Shown in pieces: positions 33,877 to 43,260 of a stretch of DNA of 64,000 bases. This stretch comes from Pseudomonas antarctica (lineage in GTDB: Bacteria > Pseudomonadota > Gammaproteobacteria > Pseudomonadales > Pseudomonadaceae), in contig NZ_UYXQ01000004.1 of NCBI RefSeq assembly GCF_900624995.1, forward strand, positions 62,001 through 126,000. The letters run 5' to 3'. Position 1 is the first letter of the stretch. Every line of letters starts with the position of its first letter. The position numbers were made by a program, and so were the translations under genes. The notes beneath the pieces are model-generated. The model was not told the origin of the DNA. It searched no databases and was given only the letters and a program-made list of their open reading frames with translations.

Positions 33877-36441
33877 ATGTCCTCTCGTTTCAACCGCCGG
33901 TCTTCTTCGCCCGTTCTGTCCCTTCTGACCGCCGCCATCCTGCTGGCCAGCGCGCCAGCCATGGCCGCCACTGCCGCCGAGCCGGTCGCCCGCAGCCACG
34001 GCAACTACACCTTCAGCATCGAGCAGCAGCCGCTGGTCTCCGCCCTGAATGCGTTTAGCGCTGTGACCGGCTGGCAAGTCGGCCTGCCGGCAGAGCTGGG
34101 CCAGGGTGTGTCGTCCCCTGGCGTGCGCGGCCCGCTGTCGCCGGAAAAAGCCCTGGACCGGCTGTTGGTGGGGACCAACCTGAGCTACCGCAAACTGGGC
34201 AATAACAACATCGTGCTGGAAAAACGCGCGGCCGGCAGCGTGCTCAACCTGCAACAGGTGACCATCAGCGCCACGCGTAACGAGCAGACCGTCAACAGCG
34301 TGCCGAGCACCGTCACCGTGCACGAACGTGAAGAACTGGACCGCCAGAACGTCAACACCCTGCGTGAACTGGTGCGCTACGAGCCCAACGTGTCGGTCGG
34401 CGGCGCGGGCACCCGGGCCAGCAACGCGGGCTACAACATTCGCGGCATCGATGGCGACCGCATCCTCACCCAGGTGGATGGTGTGGAAGTACCGGACAAC
34501 TTTTTCAACGGCCCCTACGCCAAGACGCGCCGCAACTACGTCGACCCGGAAATCGTCAAGCGTGTGGAAATCCTGCGCGGCCCTGCCTCGGCCTTGTACG
34601 GCAGCAGCGCCATCGGCGGTGCGGTGAGCTACTTCACCCTCGACCCGGATGACATCATCAAGCCCGGCCAGGATTTCGGCGCCCGCCTGAAAACCGGCTA
34701 CAGCTCCGCCGACGACAGCTGGCTGACCAGCGGCACCGTCGCTGGCCGTGTGCAGGACTTCGACGGCTTGCTGCACTTGAGCCAGCGCAACGGCCATGAA
34801 ATGCAATCCTACGACGGCAACAACGCCACCGGCCTGGCCCGTACCGGCGCCAACCCCGAAGACGCGCGCACCACCAACATCCTGGCCAAGTTGGGCTGGA
34901 ATTATGGCGATGACAACCGTCTGGGCCTGACCTACGAGAAGTTCAAGGATGACCGCGACGTAAACTTGAAAAACGCCGTGGGCGGCCCGTTCATCGGTGG
35001 TCGGGGGATGAATCTGTACCGGGCCCGCTCGGGCAACGACACCATCACCCGTGAGCGCTTCGGCCTGGAAAACACCTTTGCCCTCGAGTCGCCGATGGCC
35101 GACCGCATCAAGACCAGCCTCAATTACCAGATCGCCAAGACCGACCAGACCACCGCCGAAATCTACCAGGCGGGTCGTCGCGTATTGCGCACCCGTGACA
35201 CGCTTTACGAAGAAAAACAGTGGGTCTTCGACGCCCAACTGGACAAGGCTTTCAGCCTCGGTGAAACCGATCACCAGGTAACCTACGGCACCACACTCAA
35301 GCAGCAGAAAGTCACCGGCTCCCGCGAAGGTTCAGCCTCCTGCCTCGCCGTCGGCTCGGGCTGCACAGCTATCGGCGCTCCCAGCCCCTCCGCCGGCGAC
35401 AGCGTGAAGAAGTCCAGCGACTTCCCCGACCCGACTATCAACACCTACTCGCTGTTCGCGCAGGACCAGATCACCTGGAACAAATGGACCTTCTTGCCCG
35501 CTGTGCGTTATGACTACACCCAGCTCAAACCCAAACTGACGCAGGCATTCCTCAACACCGTGAACCCGACCGGTGCATACCCGGTCAGCGACAAGGAAAA
35601 AATCTGGCACCGTGTGACGCCAAAATTCGGCCTGACCTATGCGCTGACCGATCAATACACCTGGTTCGGTCAATACGCTGAGGGCTTCCGCACCCCATCG
35701 GCCAAAGCGCTTTATGGGCGCTTTGAAAACCTCGACCTGGGCTACACCGTCGAGCCGAACCCAGACCTCAAACCGGAAACCAGCAAGGGCATCGAAACCG
35801 GGATTCGCGGCAATTTTGACGAGGGTTCCTTCGACATCGCGGTGTTCTACAACAAGTACCGCGACTTTATCGACGAAGACGCCTCGGTCGCCGGCGGCGA
35901 TGTGCAAACGTTCGAAGCCAACAACATCAGGCACGCCACTATCAAGGGGGTTGAAGCCAAAGGGCGCCTGAACCTCGACGCCTTTGGCGCGCCGCAAGGC
36001 CTCTACACCCAGGGCTCGGTCGGCTACACCTACGGCCGCAACGACGACAACGGCGAGCCGCTCAACAGCGTTAACCCACTAAAAGGCGTATTCGGCCTGG
36101 GCTACGAGCAAGCGCAATACGGCGCGTTGGTCAGCTGGACGTTGGTCAAGAAACAGAACCGCGTCGACAGCACGACCTTCCACGCACCTGATGGCAGCAC
36201 CCGTGCGCCGTTCAAAACCCCAGGCTTTGGCATCGTCGACCTGACCGGTTACTACAAAGTCACCCACGATGTGACCATCAACGGCGGCCTCTACAACTTG
36301 ACCGACAAGAAATACTGGAACTGGGACGACGTACGCAGCTACGACGGCGTCGGTGAAGCGGGTGTAACCGCGCCAGCCAACCTCGACCGCCTGACCCAGC
36401 CCGGCCGCAACTTCGCGATCAACCTGATCTGGGACATCTGA
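33877..36441 (+). CDS. TonB-dependent heme receptor with signalling (STN) domain
   Basis: 854 residues. Signal peptide to about A30 (PAMA), then a secretin/TonB N-terminal (STN) domain at about 40-112 (SIEQQPLVSALNAFSAVTGW), which makes it a transducer that talks to the adjacent anti-sigma. The plug (about 125-260) contains QVTISATRNEQTV and RNYVDPEIVKRVEILRGPAS, and the barrel ends in a terminal aromatic-rich strand (NFAINLIWDI). Heme-receptor FRAP/NPNL boxes occur as FRTPSA (from F604) and NPDL (from N628), but no His lies between them. Closest architecture: HxuA/HasR-type receptors. A strong terminator follows. Confidence 0.88.
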   Translation: MSSRFNRRSSSPVLSLLTAAILLASAPAMAATAAEPVARSHGNYTFSIEQQPLVSALNAFSAVTGWQVGLPAELGQGVSSPGVRGPLSPEKALDRLLVGTNLSYRKLGNNNIVLEKRAAGSVLNLQQVTISATRNEQTVNSVPSTVTVHEREELDRQNVNTLRELVRYEPNVSVGGAGTRASNAGYNIRGIDGDRILTQVDGVEVPDNFFNGPYAKTRRNYVDPEIVKRVEILRGPASALYGSSAIGGAVSYFTLDPDDIIKPGQDFGARLKTGYSSADDSWLTSGTVAGRVQDFDGLLHLSQRNGHEMQSYDGNNATGLARTGANPEDARTTNILAKLGWNYGDDNRLGLTYEKFKDDRDVNLKNAVGGPFIGGRGMNLYRARSGNDTITRERFGLENTFALESPMADRIKTSLNYQIAKTDQTTAEIYQAGRRVLRTRDTLYEEKQWVFDAQLDKAFSLGETDHQVTYGTTLKQQKVTGSREGSASCLAVGSGCTAIGAPSPSAGDSVKKSSDFPDPTINTYSLFAQDQITWNKWTFLPAVRYDYTQLKPKLTQAFLNTVNPTGAYPVSDKEKIWHRVTPKFGLTYALTDQYTWFGQYAEGFRTPSAKALYGRFENLDLGYTVEPNPDLKPETSKGIETGIRGNFDEGSFDIAVFYNKYRDFIDEDASVAGGDVQTFEANNIRHATIKGVEAKGRLNLDAFGAPQGLYTQGSVGYTYGRNDDNGEPLNSVNPLKGVFGLGYEQAQYGALVSWTLVKKQNRVDSTTFHAPDGSTRAPFKTPGFGIVDLTGYYKVTHDVTINGGLYNLTDKKYWNWDDVRSYDGVGEAGVTAPANLDRLTQPGRNFAINLIWDI

Positions 36442-36465
36442 TAGCACTTCACCCAAATGCCGCCT

Positions 36466-36508
36466 CCTCACCTCGCCAGTATTTCACTGGCGAGGTGAGG
36501 ATTTTTTA
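36466..36508 (+). terminator. Terminator after the heme receptor gene
   Basis: A perfect 15-bp stem (CCTCACCTCGCCAGT / ACTGGCGAGGTGAGG) with a 5-base loop, followed by ATTTTTTA. It separates the receptor from hemO, implying a separate promoter for hemO. Confidence 0.92.
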
Positions 36509-36592
36509 CTGTGACGCGTCTTCTTGTTCGTCTAGTTGATAACCGCTCTCTTTAGGGCACCCAGGCGCTACTCTTCTCAAGGACTTTTTTCG

Positions 36593-37201
36593 ATGACCGC
36601 TTCCCCTACCGCAGAACGCCCAAAGCTGCGCTCCCAGCGCCTGAACCAAATCACTAATGAGCCTCACACCAAGCTCGATGCGCTGGTCAAGGCTCACGCC
36701 CCGTTCGAAACCCAAGCCAACTTCGCTCGCTTTGTGGTCGCGCAATACCTGTTCCAATCGGAGCTGGTGGCCTTGTACAACGACCCCGAGCTGATCAAGA
36801 TCGTCCCGGATCTGGCTGAACGCTGCCGCGCCGAAGCCGCCAAGCTGGACCTGGGCGACCTGGACACCGAAGTGCCGGCACCGGTCGCCGGCGCCGTGAA
36901 AAACCCAAGCAAGGCCGAAGCCCTGGGCTGGCTGTTCGTGTCCGAAGGTTCCAAGCTCGGCGCGGCGTTTCTGATCAAACGCGCTGTGGGCCTGGGCCTG
37001 AGCGAAACCTTCGGCGCCCGACACCTCGGCGAACCGGCCGGTGGTCGCGCTGAAGGCTGGAAAAGCTTCACCCGCACCCTCGATGGCCTGGCATTGAGCG
37101 CCGAAGAAGACGTCGCGGTAGAAAAAGGTGCGATCGACGCGTTTGTGCGCTTCACCGTGCTGCTGGAACAGGCGTACGCTAGCGCTCCTGAATTGGCCTG
37201 A
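36593..37201 (+). CDS. hemO: Biliverdin-producing heme oxygenase (HemO/PigA type)
   Basis: 202 residues from ATG 36593. Cytosolic enzyme that opens imported heme to biliverdin, CO and iron. The proximal heme ligand is H25 in LNQITNEPHTKLD and the distal-helix glycine motif is VSEGSKLGAAF; GARHLGEPAGGRAEGWKSF near the C-terminus matches P. aeruginosa HemO. N18 and K33 correspond, by recalled numbering, to residues linked to its unusual delta-regiospecificity. Encoded directly after the heme receptor but beyond a terminator. No clear Fur box was seen in the 85 bp upstream. Confidence 0.93.
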   Translation: MTASPTAERPKLRSQRLNQITNEPHTKLDALVKAHAPFETQANFARFVVAQYLFQSELVALYNDPELIKIVPDLAERCRAEAAKLDLGDLDTEVPAPVAGAVKNPSKAEALGWLFVSEGSKLGAAFLIKRAVGLGLSETFGARHLGEPAGGRAEGWKSFTRTLDGLALSAEEDVAVEKGAIDAFVRFTVLLEQAYASAPELA

Positions 37202-37221
37202 CGGCTGGAATGCGATTAAAC

Positions 37222-37251
37222 ATGTGGGAGCGAGCACGCCCGTTCCCACAT
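37222..37251. repeat. REP-like hairpin after hemO
   Basis: ATGTGGGA (37222-37229) pairs with TCCCACAT (37244-37251) with additional imperfect pairing (GCG/CGT) inside. Possible hemO terminator. Confidence 0.6.
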
Positions 37252-37293
37252 TTGGATCTCATTTCAAACTGATTTTCTGTGATCACTTAACCC

Positions 37294-37695
37294 ATGACCG
37301 GTAAAACCCAATCCACCTCAAAAATCGCGCAGATCCTCTTCGGCCTGCTGGCCTACGTCAGCCTGGGCATTGGGCTGGTGGCGATTGTCATACCGGGTTT
37401 ACCCACCACCGAATTCATCTTGCTCGCCGCCTGGGCCGCCACTAAAAGCTCGCCACGCCTGAGCGCCTGGCTGGAAAACCACCGGCTCTTCGGCCCGATC
37501 CTGTTCAATTGGCGCAATGGCAAGATCATCGCGCGCAGGGCCAAGGTCAGCGCCACCGTCAGCATGTTGCTGTGCGCTATCTTAATGCTGGTGATGCTTA
37601 ATCACGGCTGGCCGATGTACCTGGCGATCGCCGGGATGAGCCTGGGTAACCTGTGGATCTGGACACGCCCGGAACGGCTCGCAACGCCCGTATAA
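37294..37695 (+). CDS. DUF454 (YbaN-like) inner membrane protein
   Basis: 133 residues with three to four hydrophobic helices (about 12-32, 35-52, 85-103, 106-123). The DUF454 signature GIVIPGLPTTEFILLAAWAA is seen here as AIVIPGLPTTEFILLAA, followed by a charged loop SSPRLSAWLENHRLFGP. Function of the family is unknown; in pseudomonads it is often near hemO or iron genes, as here, but that link is only positional. Confidence 0.88.
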   Translation: MTGKTQSTSKIAQILFGLLAYVSLGIGLVAIVIPGLPTTEFILLAAWAATKSSPRLSAWLENHRLFGPILFNWRNGKIIARRAKVSATVSMLLCAILMLVMLNHGWPMYLAIAGMSLGNLWIWTRPERLATPV

Positions 37696-37834
37696 CGCGG
37701 CATGTAGTCTTTTACCTACCGCTCATCGCCTTTCCCTCATGAAACATTCCTTTACGCCGATGTTTCGGACATAGCGCCGAATGGACTTGGCTCGCCCTGC
37801 TAGCATTTCAACAAGTCCAATCGCGAGTGAACCT

Positions 37835-39973
37835 ATGTTCGACACCCTCTCTATCCGCTTGAAAATCGTGCTGCTGTCCGGCCTTTGCCTGGTGGGGGTG
37901 ATCGCACTGGTCGTCGGCGTCAACCTCTACGAGGCCGATCAGAACAACCGACTGGTCAGTGATTCAAGCTCGCGAATGCTCACAAACAGTGTGCAGAATC
38001 TGCTGCAGGCCAAGGCCGGCGAACAGGCCGTGCAACTGCAGAAAACTTTTGGCGAAAGCCTGGTAGTGATCACGGCGCTGGCCGACCAGATCAAGGGCCT
38101 GCGCATCACGGCAGCCAAACGCGGGCTGGAAGCCGGCGCGCTGCGTGAAGAACTCAATCAGAGCCTCAAAACCGCCTTCGAGCGCAACAGCAAGGTGCTG
38201 GGTATCTGGCTGTCGTTTGAACCCGACGGCCTGGATGGTAAGGACAGCGAGTTTGTCGACGACAAAGCCCGCGTATCCAATGAAAAAGGTCGCTTCTCCA
38301 GCTACTGGAGCCGCGCCGGCGGTGAAGGCCTGAACACGGTAATGGTCGAGGAAGACCTGACCAAAACCACCCCCAACCTCAGCGGCACGCCCTACAACAT
38401 CTGGTACACCTGCCCACGCGACACGCGCAACGTTTGTCTGCTGGACCCGTATTCCGATGAGGTGGCCGGCAAGCAGATGCTGATGACCACTATCTCGCTA
38501 CCGTTGATCGTCGACGGCAAGGTCATCGGCGTGGTCGGTATCGACCTGTCGCTCAATACACTGCAGGCGATGACCGATGCCGCACAAAAAGAACTGTTTG
38601 ACGGCGCCGCACACTTGGAGATTCTCTCCAGCACCGGTTTGATTGCGGCCTACAGCGGTGAACCGGCCAAGGTCGGTAAGAACCTGATCGACTCCCTCGG
38701 TGCCGAGGGCAAAGAGATTGTGCAACTGCTGACCAATGACACGCGCACAATCCGCGAGCAAGACGCCACGATTCGCGCCGTGTACCCGGTCAAGCCGATT
38801 GCCGACGCCAAGTCGTGGGGCGTCGTGATCAAACTGCCGAAAACCGTAATGCTGGCCGATACCTTGAAACTGCAAGATGTACTCGACAAAGCCCAGGCTA
38901 CCGGCACGCTCAAGGCCTTGCTGGTCGGCGCCGTCGCCGCCCTGCTCGGTTTGCTGCTGATCTGGCTGACGGCCACCGGCGTGACCCGCCCGATCAATAC
39001 CGTGGCCGCGATGCTCAAGAACATCGCCAGCGGCGAAGGCGACCTCACCCAACGCTTGACCTATGCCAAGAAGGACGAACTGGGCGAGTTGGCGAACTGG
39101 TTCAACCGCTTCCTCGACAAGCTGCAACCGACCATCGCGCAGATCAAGCAAAGCATCACCGAAGCGCGTGGCACGGCGGATCAGTCGTCCGCCATCGCAC
39201 GCCAGACCAGCGAAGGCATGCAGGTGCAGTTCCGCGAGATCGATCAGGTGGCCACCGCCTCCAATGAAATGAGCGCCACCGCTCACGACGTGGCCAACAG
39301 CGCGTCCAACGCCGCCAGCGCGGCGCGCGGGGCCGACCAGTCGGCGCGTGACGGCATGGCAATCATTGAACAAAGCACCCGCGACATCACCACCCTCGCC
39401 GAAGAAGTCAGCAAGGCCGTAGGCGAAGTTGAAGCCCTGGCAGTCAACAGCGAGCAGATCGGCTCGGTGCTGGAAGTGATCCGCAGCATTGCCGAGCAGA
39501 CCAACCTGCTGGCACTCAACGCAGCTATCGAAGCCGCGCGCGCCGGCGAAAGCGGGCGGGGTTTTGCGGTGGTGGCCGATGAAGTACGTAACCTGGCCAA
39601 ACGCACCCAGGATTCGGTGGAGGAAATTCGCCTGGTGATCGAGCGGATCCAGAGCGGCACCCGTGGCGTGGTGGCGACCATGCATTCCAGCCAACACCAA
39701 GCCCAGAGCAATGCCGGGCAGATCCATCAAGCGGTGCAAGCGTTAGGCAAAATCAGCGACGCGGTCACGGTGATCAGCGACATGAACCTGCAAATCGCCA
39801 GCGCCGCCGAACAACAGAGCGCTGTGGCCGAAGAGGTTAACCGTAATGTCTCGGCGATCCGTACCGTGACTGAAACCCTCACCGGCCAGGCGACCGAATC
39901 GGCGGCCATCAGCAGTCAGCTGAATGCATTGGCCAGCCAGCAGATGAAGCTGATGGATCAGTTCAAGGTTTAA
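37835..39973 (+). CDS. Methyl-accepting chemotaxis protein with dCache sensor
   Basis: 712 residues from ATG 37835 ([10 protein letters not shown]). First helix about 11-31, a periplasmic double-Cache domain about 35-360 with [10 protein letters not shown] and [20 protein letters not shown] (membrane-distal and proximal pockets), second helix about 365-388, HAMP about 390-440, and a signalling domain with the CheA-binding tip [20 protein letters not shown] around residue 575. No C-terminal pentapeptide. The sensor has no complete amino-acid-binding motif that could be traced with certainty, so ligand is unassigned. Monocistronic, with a strong hairpin downstream. Confidence 0.93.
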   Translation: MFDTLSIRLKIVLLSGLCLVGVIALVVGVNLYEADQNNRLVSDSSSRMLTNSVQNLLQAKAGEQAVQLQKTFGESLVVITALADQIKGLRITAAKRGLEAGALREELNQSLKTAFERNSKVLGIWLSFEPDGLDGKDSEFVDDKARVSNEKGRFSSYWSRAGGEGLNTVMVEEDLTKTTPNLSGTPYNIWYTCPRDTRNVCLLDPYSDEVAGKQMLMTTISLPLIVDGKVIGVVGIDLSLNTLQAMTDAAQKELFDGAAHLEILSSTGLIAAYSGEPAKVGKNLIDSLGAEGKEIVQLLTNDTRTIREQDATIRAVYPVKPIADAKSWGVVIKLPKTVMLADTLKLQDVLDKAQATGTLKALLVGAVAALLGLLLIWLTATGVTRPINTVAAMLKNIASGEGDLTQRLTYAKKDELGELANWFNRFLDKLQPTIAQIKQSITEARGTADQSSAIARQTSEGMQVQFREIDQVATASNEMSATAHDVANSASNAASAARGADQSARDGMAIIEQSTRDITTLAEEVSKAVGEVEALAVNSEQIGSVLEVIRSIAEQTNLLALNAAIEAARAGESGRGFAVVADEVRNLAKRTQDSVEEIRLVIERIQSGTRGVVATMHSSQHQAQSNAGQIHQAVQALGKISDAVTVISDMNLQIASAAEQQSAVAEEVNRNVSAIRTVTETLTGQATESAAISSQLNALASQQMKLMDQFKV

Positions 39974-39984
39974 GAAACACAACA

Positions 39985-40024
39985 GGTCAATGTGGGAGGG
40001 GGCTTGTTGCCTCCCACATTGACC
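39985..40024. repeat. Long REP-like hairpin between convergent genes
   Basis: GGTCAATGTGGGAGG (39985-39999) pairs perfectly with CCTCCCACATTGACC (40010-40024), a 15-bp stem and 10-base loop, directly after the chemoreceptor and ahead of the convergent nitroreductase. Likely bidirectional terminator. Confidence 0.8.
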
Positions 40025-40033
40025 GTGTAAGGC

Positions 40034-40597
40034 TTAAAGGCCAGTCCAGGCCTGAACAAACGCTGCCACATCTTCCTTTGGCGCAGTACGCGGCGGGTTC
40101 TGCGGCGTGCCCAGGTAAAGGAAGCCAATCACTTCCTCATCCGCCGTCAGCCCCAGGCCTTTAGCCACGTGAGCGGAGTAGGACAACTCCCCCGTGCGCC
40201 ACACCGCGCCAATCCCCTGGGCGTAGGCCGCGAGCAAAATACCGTGAGCTGCGCAGGCAGCCGCCAGCAGTTGCTCGGATTTCGGCACCTTGAAATGCGC
40301 TTGCAAGCGAGCAATCACCACCACCACCAGCGGCGCGCGCAACGGGCCGTTCTGGGCCTTGTCGATGACGGCTTGCGGGGCGTCGGCGTCCTGCAGACGC
40401 ACGGCTTGGGCCAACAGCGTGCCCATCTGCTCGCGGGCGGCGCCTTCTACGGTGAGGAAACGCCATGGGCGCAACTGGCCGTGGTCCGGTGCACGCATGG
40501 CGGCGGCGAACAGCACATCGCGCTGCTCCTGGGTCGGTGCCGGTTCCAGCAAACGCGGCACGGAAACACGGTTGAGCAAAGCGTCGAGAGCCTGCAT
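40034..40597 (-). CDS. Nitroreductase family protein (YdjA-like)
   Basis: 187 residues from ATG 40597 (MQALDALLNRVSVPRLLEP). FMN-dependent nitroreductase fold: RAPDHGQLRPWRFLTVEG near the N-terminus (the FMN phosphate-contacting RxPxxG/RPW region) and GIGAVWRTGELSYSAHVAKGLGL in the second half. Shortness (under 190 residues) and the RAPDHG motif match the minimal YdjA subgroup. The longer open frame upstream is not family-like. Natural substrate unknown. Confidence 0.9.
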   Translation of the reverse strand: MQALDALLNRVSVPRLLEPAPTQEQRDVLFAAAMRAPDHGQLRPWRFLTVEGAAREQMGTLLAQAVRLQDADAPQAVIDKAQNGPLRAPLVVVVIARLQAHFKVPKSEQLLAAACAAHGILLAAYAQGIGAVWRTGELSYSAHVAKGLGLTADEEVIGFLYLGTPQNPPRTAPKEDVAAFVQAWTGL

Positions 40598-40623
40598 TGG
40601 CCACCTCCAGAGAAAAATGTGCG

Positions 40624-40632
40624 GCCATTCTA
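40624..40632 (-). promoter_or_regulatory. Candidate -10 element (TAGAATGGC) for the nitroreductase gene
   Basis: Third copy of the nonamer seen before purU and the 82-aa gene, 27 bp upstream of this ATG. Confidence 0.35.
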
Positions 40633-40736
40633 GCGGGAATGAATCGGATTCGACCAAACGATAATTGCTCTTATTCAAACCGCCCCGCCCTGTTAGACTT
40701 TGCGGCCTAATTTTGGCCATCGCTTCAGGAAACTTG

Positions 40737-42164
40737 ATGCTCCGTTCGCTATTTCGCCTGTCTGCAGCATTGATGGCTTTGAGCCTGGCTGCCTGCGATG
40801 ACGCCCCTCGTTTCACGAAGGCTGAGCCTGGTGAAGCGCGGGCGGGCGGTGCGACGACGGTGAACAAGCGCGATCAGAACGCATTTTCTCTGCCCTCGGC
40901 CAATCTGGCGCCGACCCGCCGCTTGGACTTCAGTGTTGGTAACAGCTTCTTTCGCAGCCCTTGGGTAATCGCGCCGTCCACCACCACCGCGCGTGATGGG
41001 CTGGGCCCACTGTTCAATACCAACGGCTGCCAGAACTGCCATATCAAGGACGGCCGTGGCCACCCGCCGCTGCCCGATGCGCCCAATGCGGTGTCGATGC
41101 TGGTGCGCCTCTCCATCCCGGACACTCCCGCCCTCGCCAAGCTTATCGAGCAGCTCGGCGTCGTGCCCGAGCCGGTCTACGGCGGGCAGCTGCAAGACAT
41201 GGCCGTGCCGGGTGTAGTGCCAGAAGGCAAAGTGCGGGTCGACTACACACCGGTCAACGTGACGTTCAAGGACGGCACCGTGGTCGAACTGCGCAAGCCG
41301 GCCCTGCAAATCACCCAGCTCGGCTACGGCCCGATGCACCCGGATACACGCTTCTCGGCGCGTATCGCGCCGCCGATGATCGGCCTGGGCCTGCTTGAAG
41401 CCATCAGCGACGCCGACGTGCTGCGCAATACCGACGCGAAAACTGCCGATAAAGAAGCCATCGTCGGCCGCGCCAATTGGGTCTGGGATGATGCCCAGCA
41501 GAAAACCGTGCTCGGACGCTTCGGCTGGAAAGCCGGGCAACCCAACCTCAATCAACAAAATGTTCACGCGTTTTCTGGTGATATGGGCCTCACCACCTCC
41601 TTGAGACCCTTTGATGACTGCACCGACGCCCAAGTCGCCTGCAAACAGGCCCCCAACGGCAATGGCCCCGATGGCGAGCCGGAAGTCAGCGATAACATCC
41701 TGCGCCTGGTGCTGTTCTACACGCGCAACCTCGCCGTACCGGTGCGCCGTGGCGTCAACACGCCGCAGGTGCTGGCCGGGAAAAACCTGTTCTACCAGGC
41801 CGGTTGCCAGGGCTGCCATAAACCAAGGTTCACCACGGCCGCCAACGCCGCCGAGCCCGAACTGGCCAACCAAGTGATCCGCCCTTACAGCGACCTGCTG
41901 TTGCACGACATGGGCCCAGGCCTTGCCGACAACCGCAGCGAATTCAAAGCCGGTGGCCGCGACTGGCGCACCCCGCCGCTGTGGGGCATTGGCCTGACGC
42001 AGACCGTCAGTGGCCACACCCAGTTTTTGCATGACGGCCGCGCCCGCGACCTGCTCGAAGCCGTGCTGTGGCATGGCGGTGAAGCACAGACGGCGCAGCA
42101 GCATGTGTTGTCCTTTAATGCCGAGCAGCGTGCCGCGTTGCTGGCGTTCCTGAATTCTTTATAA
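40737..42164 (+). CDS. Di-heme c-type cytochrome lipoprotein (DUF1111, thiol-oxidoreductase-like)
   Basis: 475 residues from ATG 40737 with a lipoprotein signal ending LSLAAC (C20). Two CxxCH heme motifs are visible: GCQNCHIKDGRG in the N-terminal half and GCQGCHKPRF in the C-terminal half, the layout of DUF1111 cytochromes related to di-heme peroxidases. First gene of a three-gene unit with an imelysin-like lipoprotein and a DUF1513 protein, an arrangement also present in P. aeruginosa near icmP. Suggested periplasmic redox role, perhaps in metal handling; not established. Confidence 0.88.
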   Translation: MLRSLFRLSAALMALSLAACDDAPRFTKAEPGEARAGGATTVNKRDQNAFSLPSANLAPTRRLDFSVGNSFFRSPWVIAPSTTTARDGLGPLFNTNGCQNCHIKDGRGHPPLPDAPNAVSMLVRLSIPDTPALAKLIEQLGVVPEPVYGGQLQDMAVPGVVPEGKVRVDYTPVNVTFKDGTVVELRKPALQITQLGYGPMHPDTRFSARIAPPMIGLGLLEAISDADVLRNTDAKTADKEAIVGRANWVWDDAQQKTVLGRFGWKAGQPNLNQQNVHAFSGDMGLTTSLRPFDDCTDAQVACKQAPNGNGPDGEPEVSDNILRLVLFYTRNLAVPVRRGVNTPQVLAGKNLFYQAGCQGCHKPRFTTAANAAEPELANQVIRPYSDLLLHDMGPGLADNRSEFKAGGRDWRTPPLWGIGLTQTVSGHTQFLHDGRARDLLEAVLWHGGEAQTAQQHVLSFNAEQRAALLAFLNSL

Positions 42165-42195
42165 GCGTTGCCCCACTTACCGAAGGGAGCTCGAC

Positions 42196-43260
42196 ATGTT
42201 TCGTCCCAAGTTGTTGTTCACCAGCCTGGCCGCCCTCGCCCTCGGCGCCTGCTCGCCGCAGGACCCGCAAGCGGTGACCTCGGCAGCCATCGCCAAGCAA
42301 GTGATCCTGCCCACCTACAGCCGCTGGGTTGACGCCGACCGCCAGTTGGCCGTCAGCGCCCTCGCCTACTGCCAGGGCAAGGAAAGCCTGGAGACCGCCC
42401 GCGCCGACTTCCTGCACGCGCAAAAAGCCTGGGCCGAGTTGCAACCGCTGCTGATCGGCCCGTTGGCCGAGGGCAACCGTTCGTGGCAAGTGCAGTTCTG
42501 GCCAGACAAGAAAAACCTGGTAGGTCGCCAAGTGGAACAACTGGTCACCGCCCAGCCGCAGATCGACGGCGCCGCCCTGGCCAAATCCAGCGTCGTGGTA
42601 CAAGGCCTGTCGGCCTACGAATACATCCTCTACGACGCCAAGACCGACGTCACCGACGAAGCACAGAAAGCCCGTTACTGCCCGCTGCTGGTGGCCATCG
42701 GCGAGCGCCAGAAAGCCCTGGCCGAAGAGATCCTGGCCAGCTGGAACAGCACCGACGGCATGCTCGCGCAGATGACCAAGTTCCCGAACCAGCGCTACGC
42801 CGACTCCCATGAAGCCATCGCCGATCTGCTGCGCGTGCAAGTCACCGCGCTGGACACCCTGAAGAAAAAACTCGGTACGCCGATGGGCCGCCAGACCAAG
42901 GGTATCGCGCAACCGTTCCAGGCCGATGCGTGGCGCAGCCAGTCGTCCCTGCAAAGCCTGCAAGCCAGCCTCGCTGCCGCCCAAACCGTGTGGGCCGGTG
43001 TCGACAACAAAGGCCTGCGTGGCTTGCTGCCGTCGGACCAGAAACCGTTGGCCGACAAGATCGACGCCGCCTATGCCGCGTCGCTGAAACTGTTCGCCAG
43101 CAACCAGCGCACACTGAATGAACTGTTGGCCGACGACGCCGGGCGCCAGCAGCTCAACGACCTCTACGACAGCCTCAACGTCGTCCACCGCCTGCACGAA
43201 GGCGAGTTGGCCAAGGCGCTGGGCATCCAACTGGGCTTTAACGCCAACGACGGTGACTGA
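42196..43260 (+). CDS. Imelysin-like (peptidase M75 family) lipoprotein
   Basis: 354 residues with a lipoprotein signal (LALGAC, C19). Two-helical-bundle imelysin family. The family GxHxxE motif is altered here to GLSAYE (G137 to E142), Ser replacing His, so a metallo-peptidase or metal-binding role for that site is doubtful. SWQVQFWPDKKNLVGRQV is typical of the family N-terminal half. It overlaps the DUF1513 gene start by one base and follows the DUF1111 gene by 31 bp. Related proteins (EfeO, insulin-cleaving IcmP) work in iron uptake. Confidence 0.88.
   Translation: MFRPKLLFTSLAALALGACSPQDPQAVTSAAIAKQVILPTYSRWVDADRQLAVSALAYCQGKESLETARADFLHAQKAWAELQPLLIGPLAEGNRSWQVQFWPDKKNLVGRQVEQLVTAQPQIDGAALAKSSVVVQGLSAYEYILYDAKTDVTDEAQKARYCPLLVAIGERQKALAEEILASWNSTDGMLAQMTKFPNQRYADSHEAIADLLRVQVTALDTLKKKLGTPMGRQTKGIAQPFQADAWRSQSSLQSLQASLAAAQTVWAGVDNKGLRGLLPSDQKPLADKIDAAYAASLKLFASNQRTLNELLADDAGRQQLNDLYDSLNVVHRLHEGELAKALGIQLGFNANDGD

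Noticed and set aside
40660..40676. GATAATTGCTCTTATTC as a Fur box before the DUF1111/imelysin operon
   Set aside because: Only the first half resembles the 7-1-7 consensus; the second half matches poorly, so iron control cannot be claimed.
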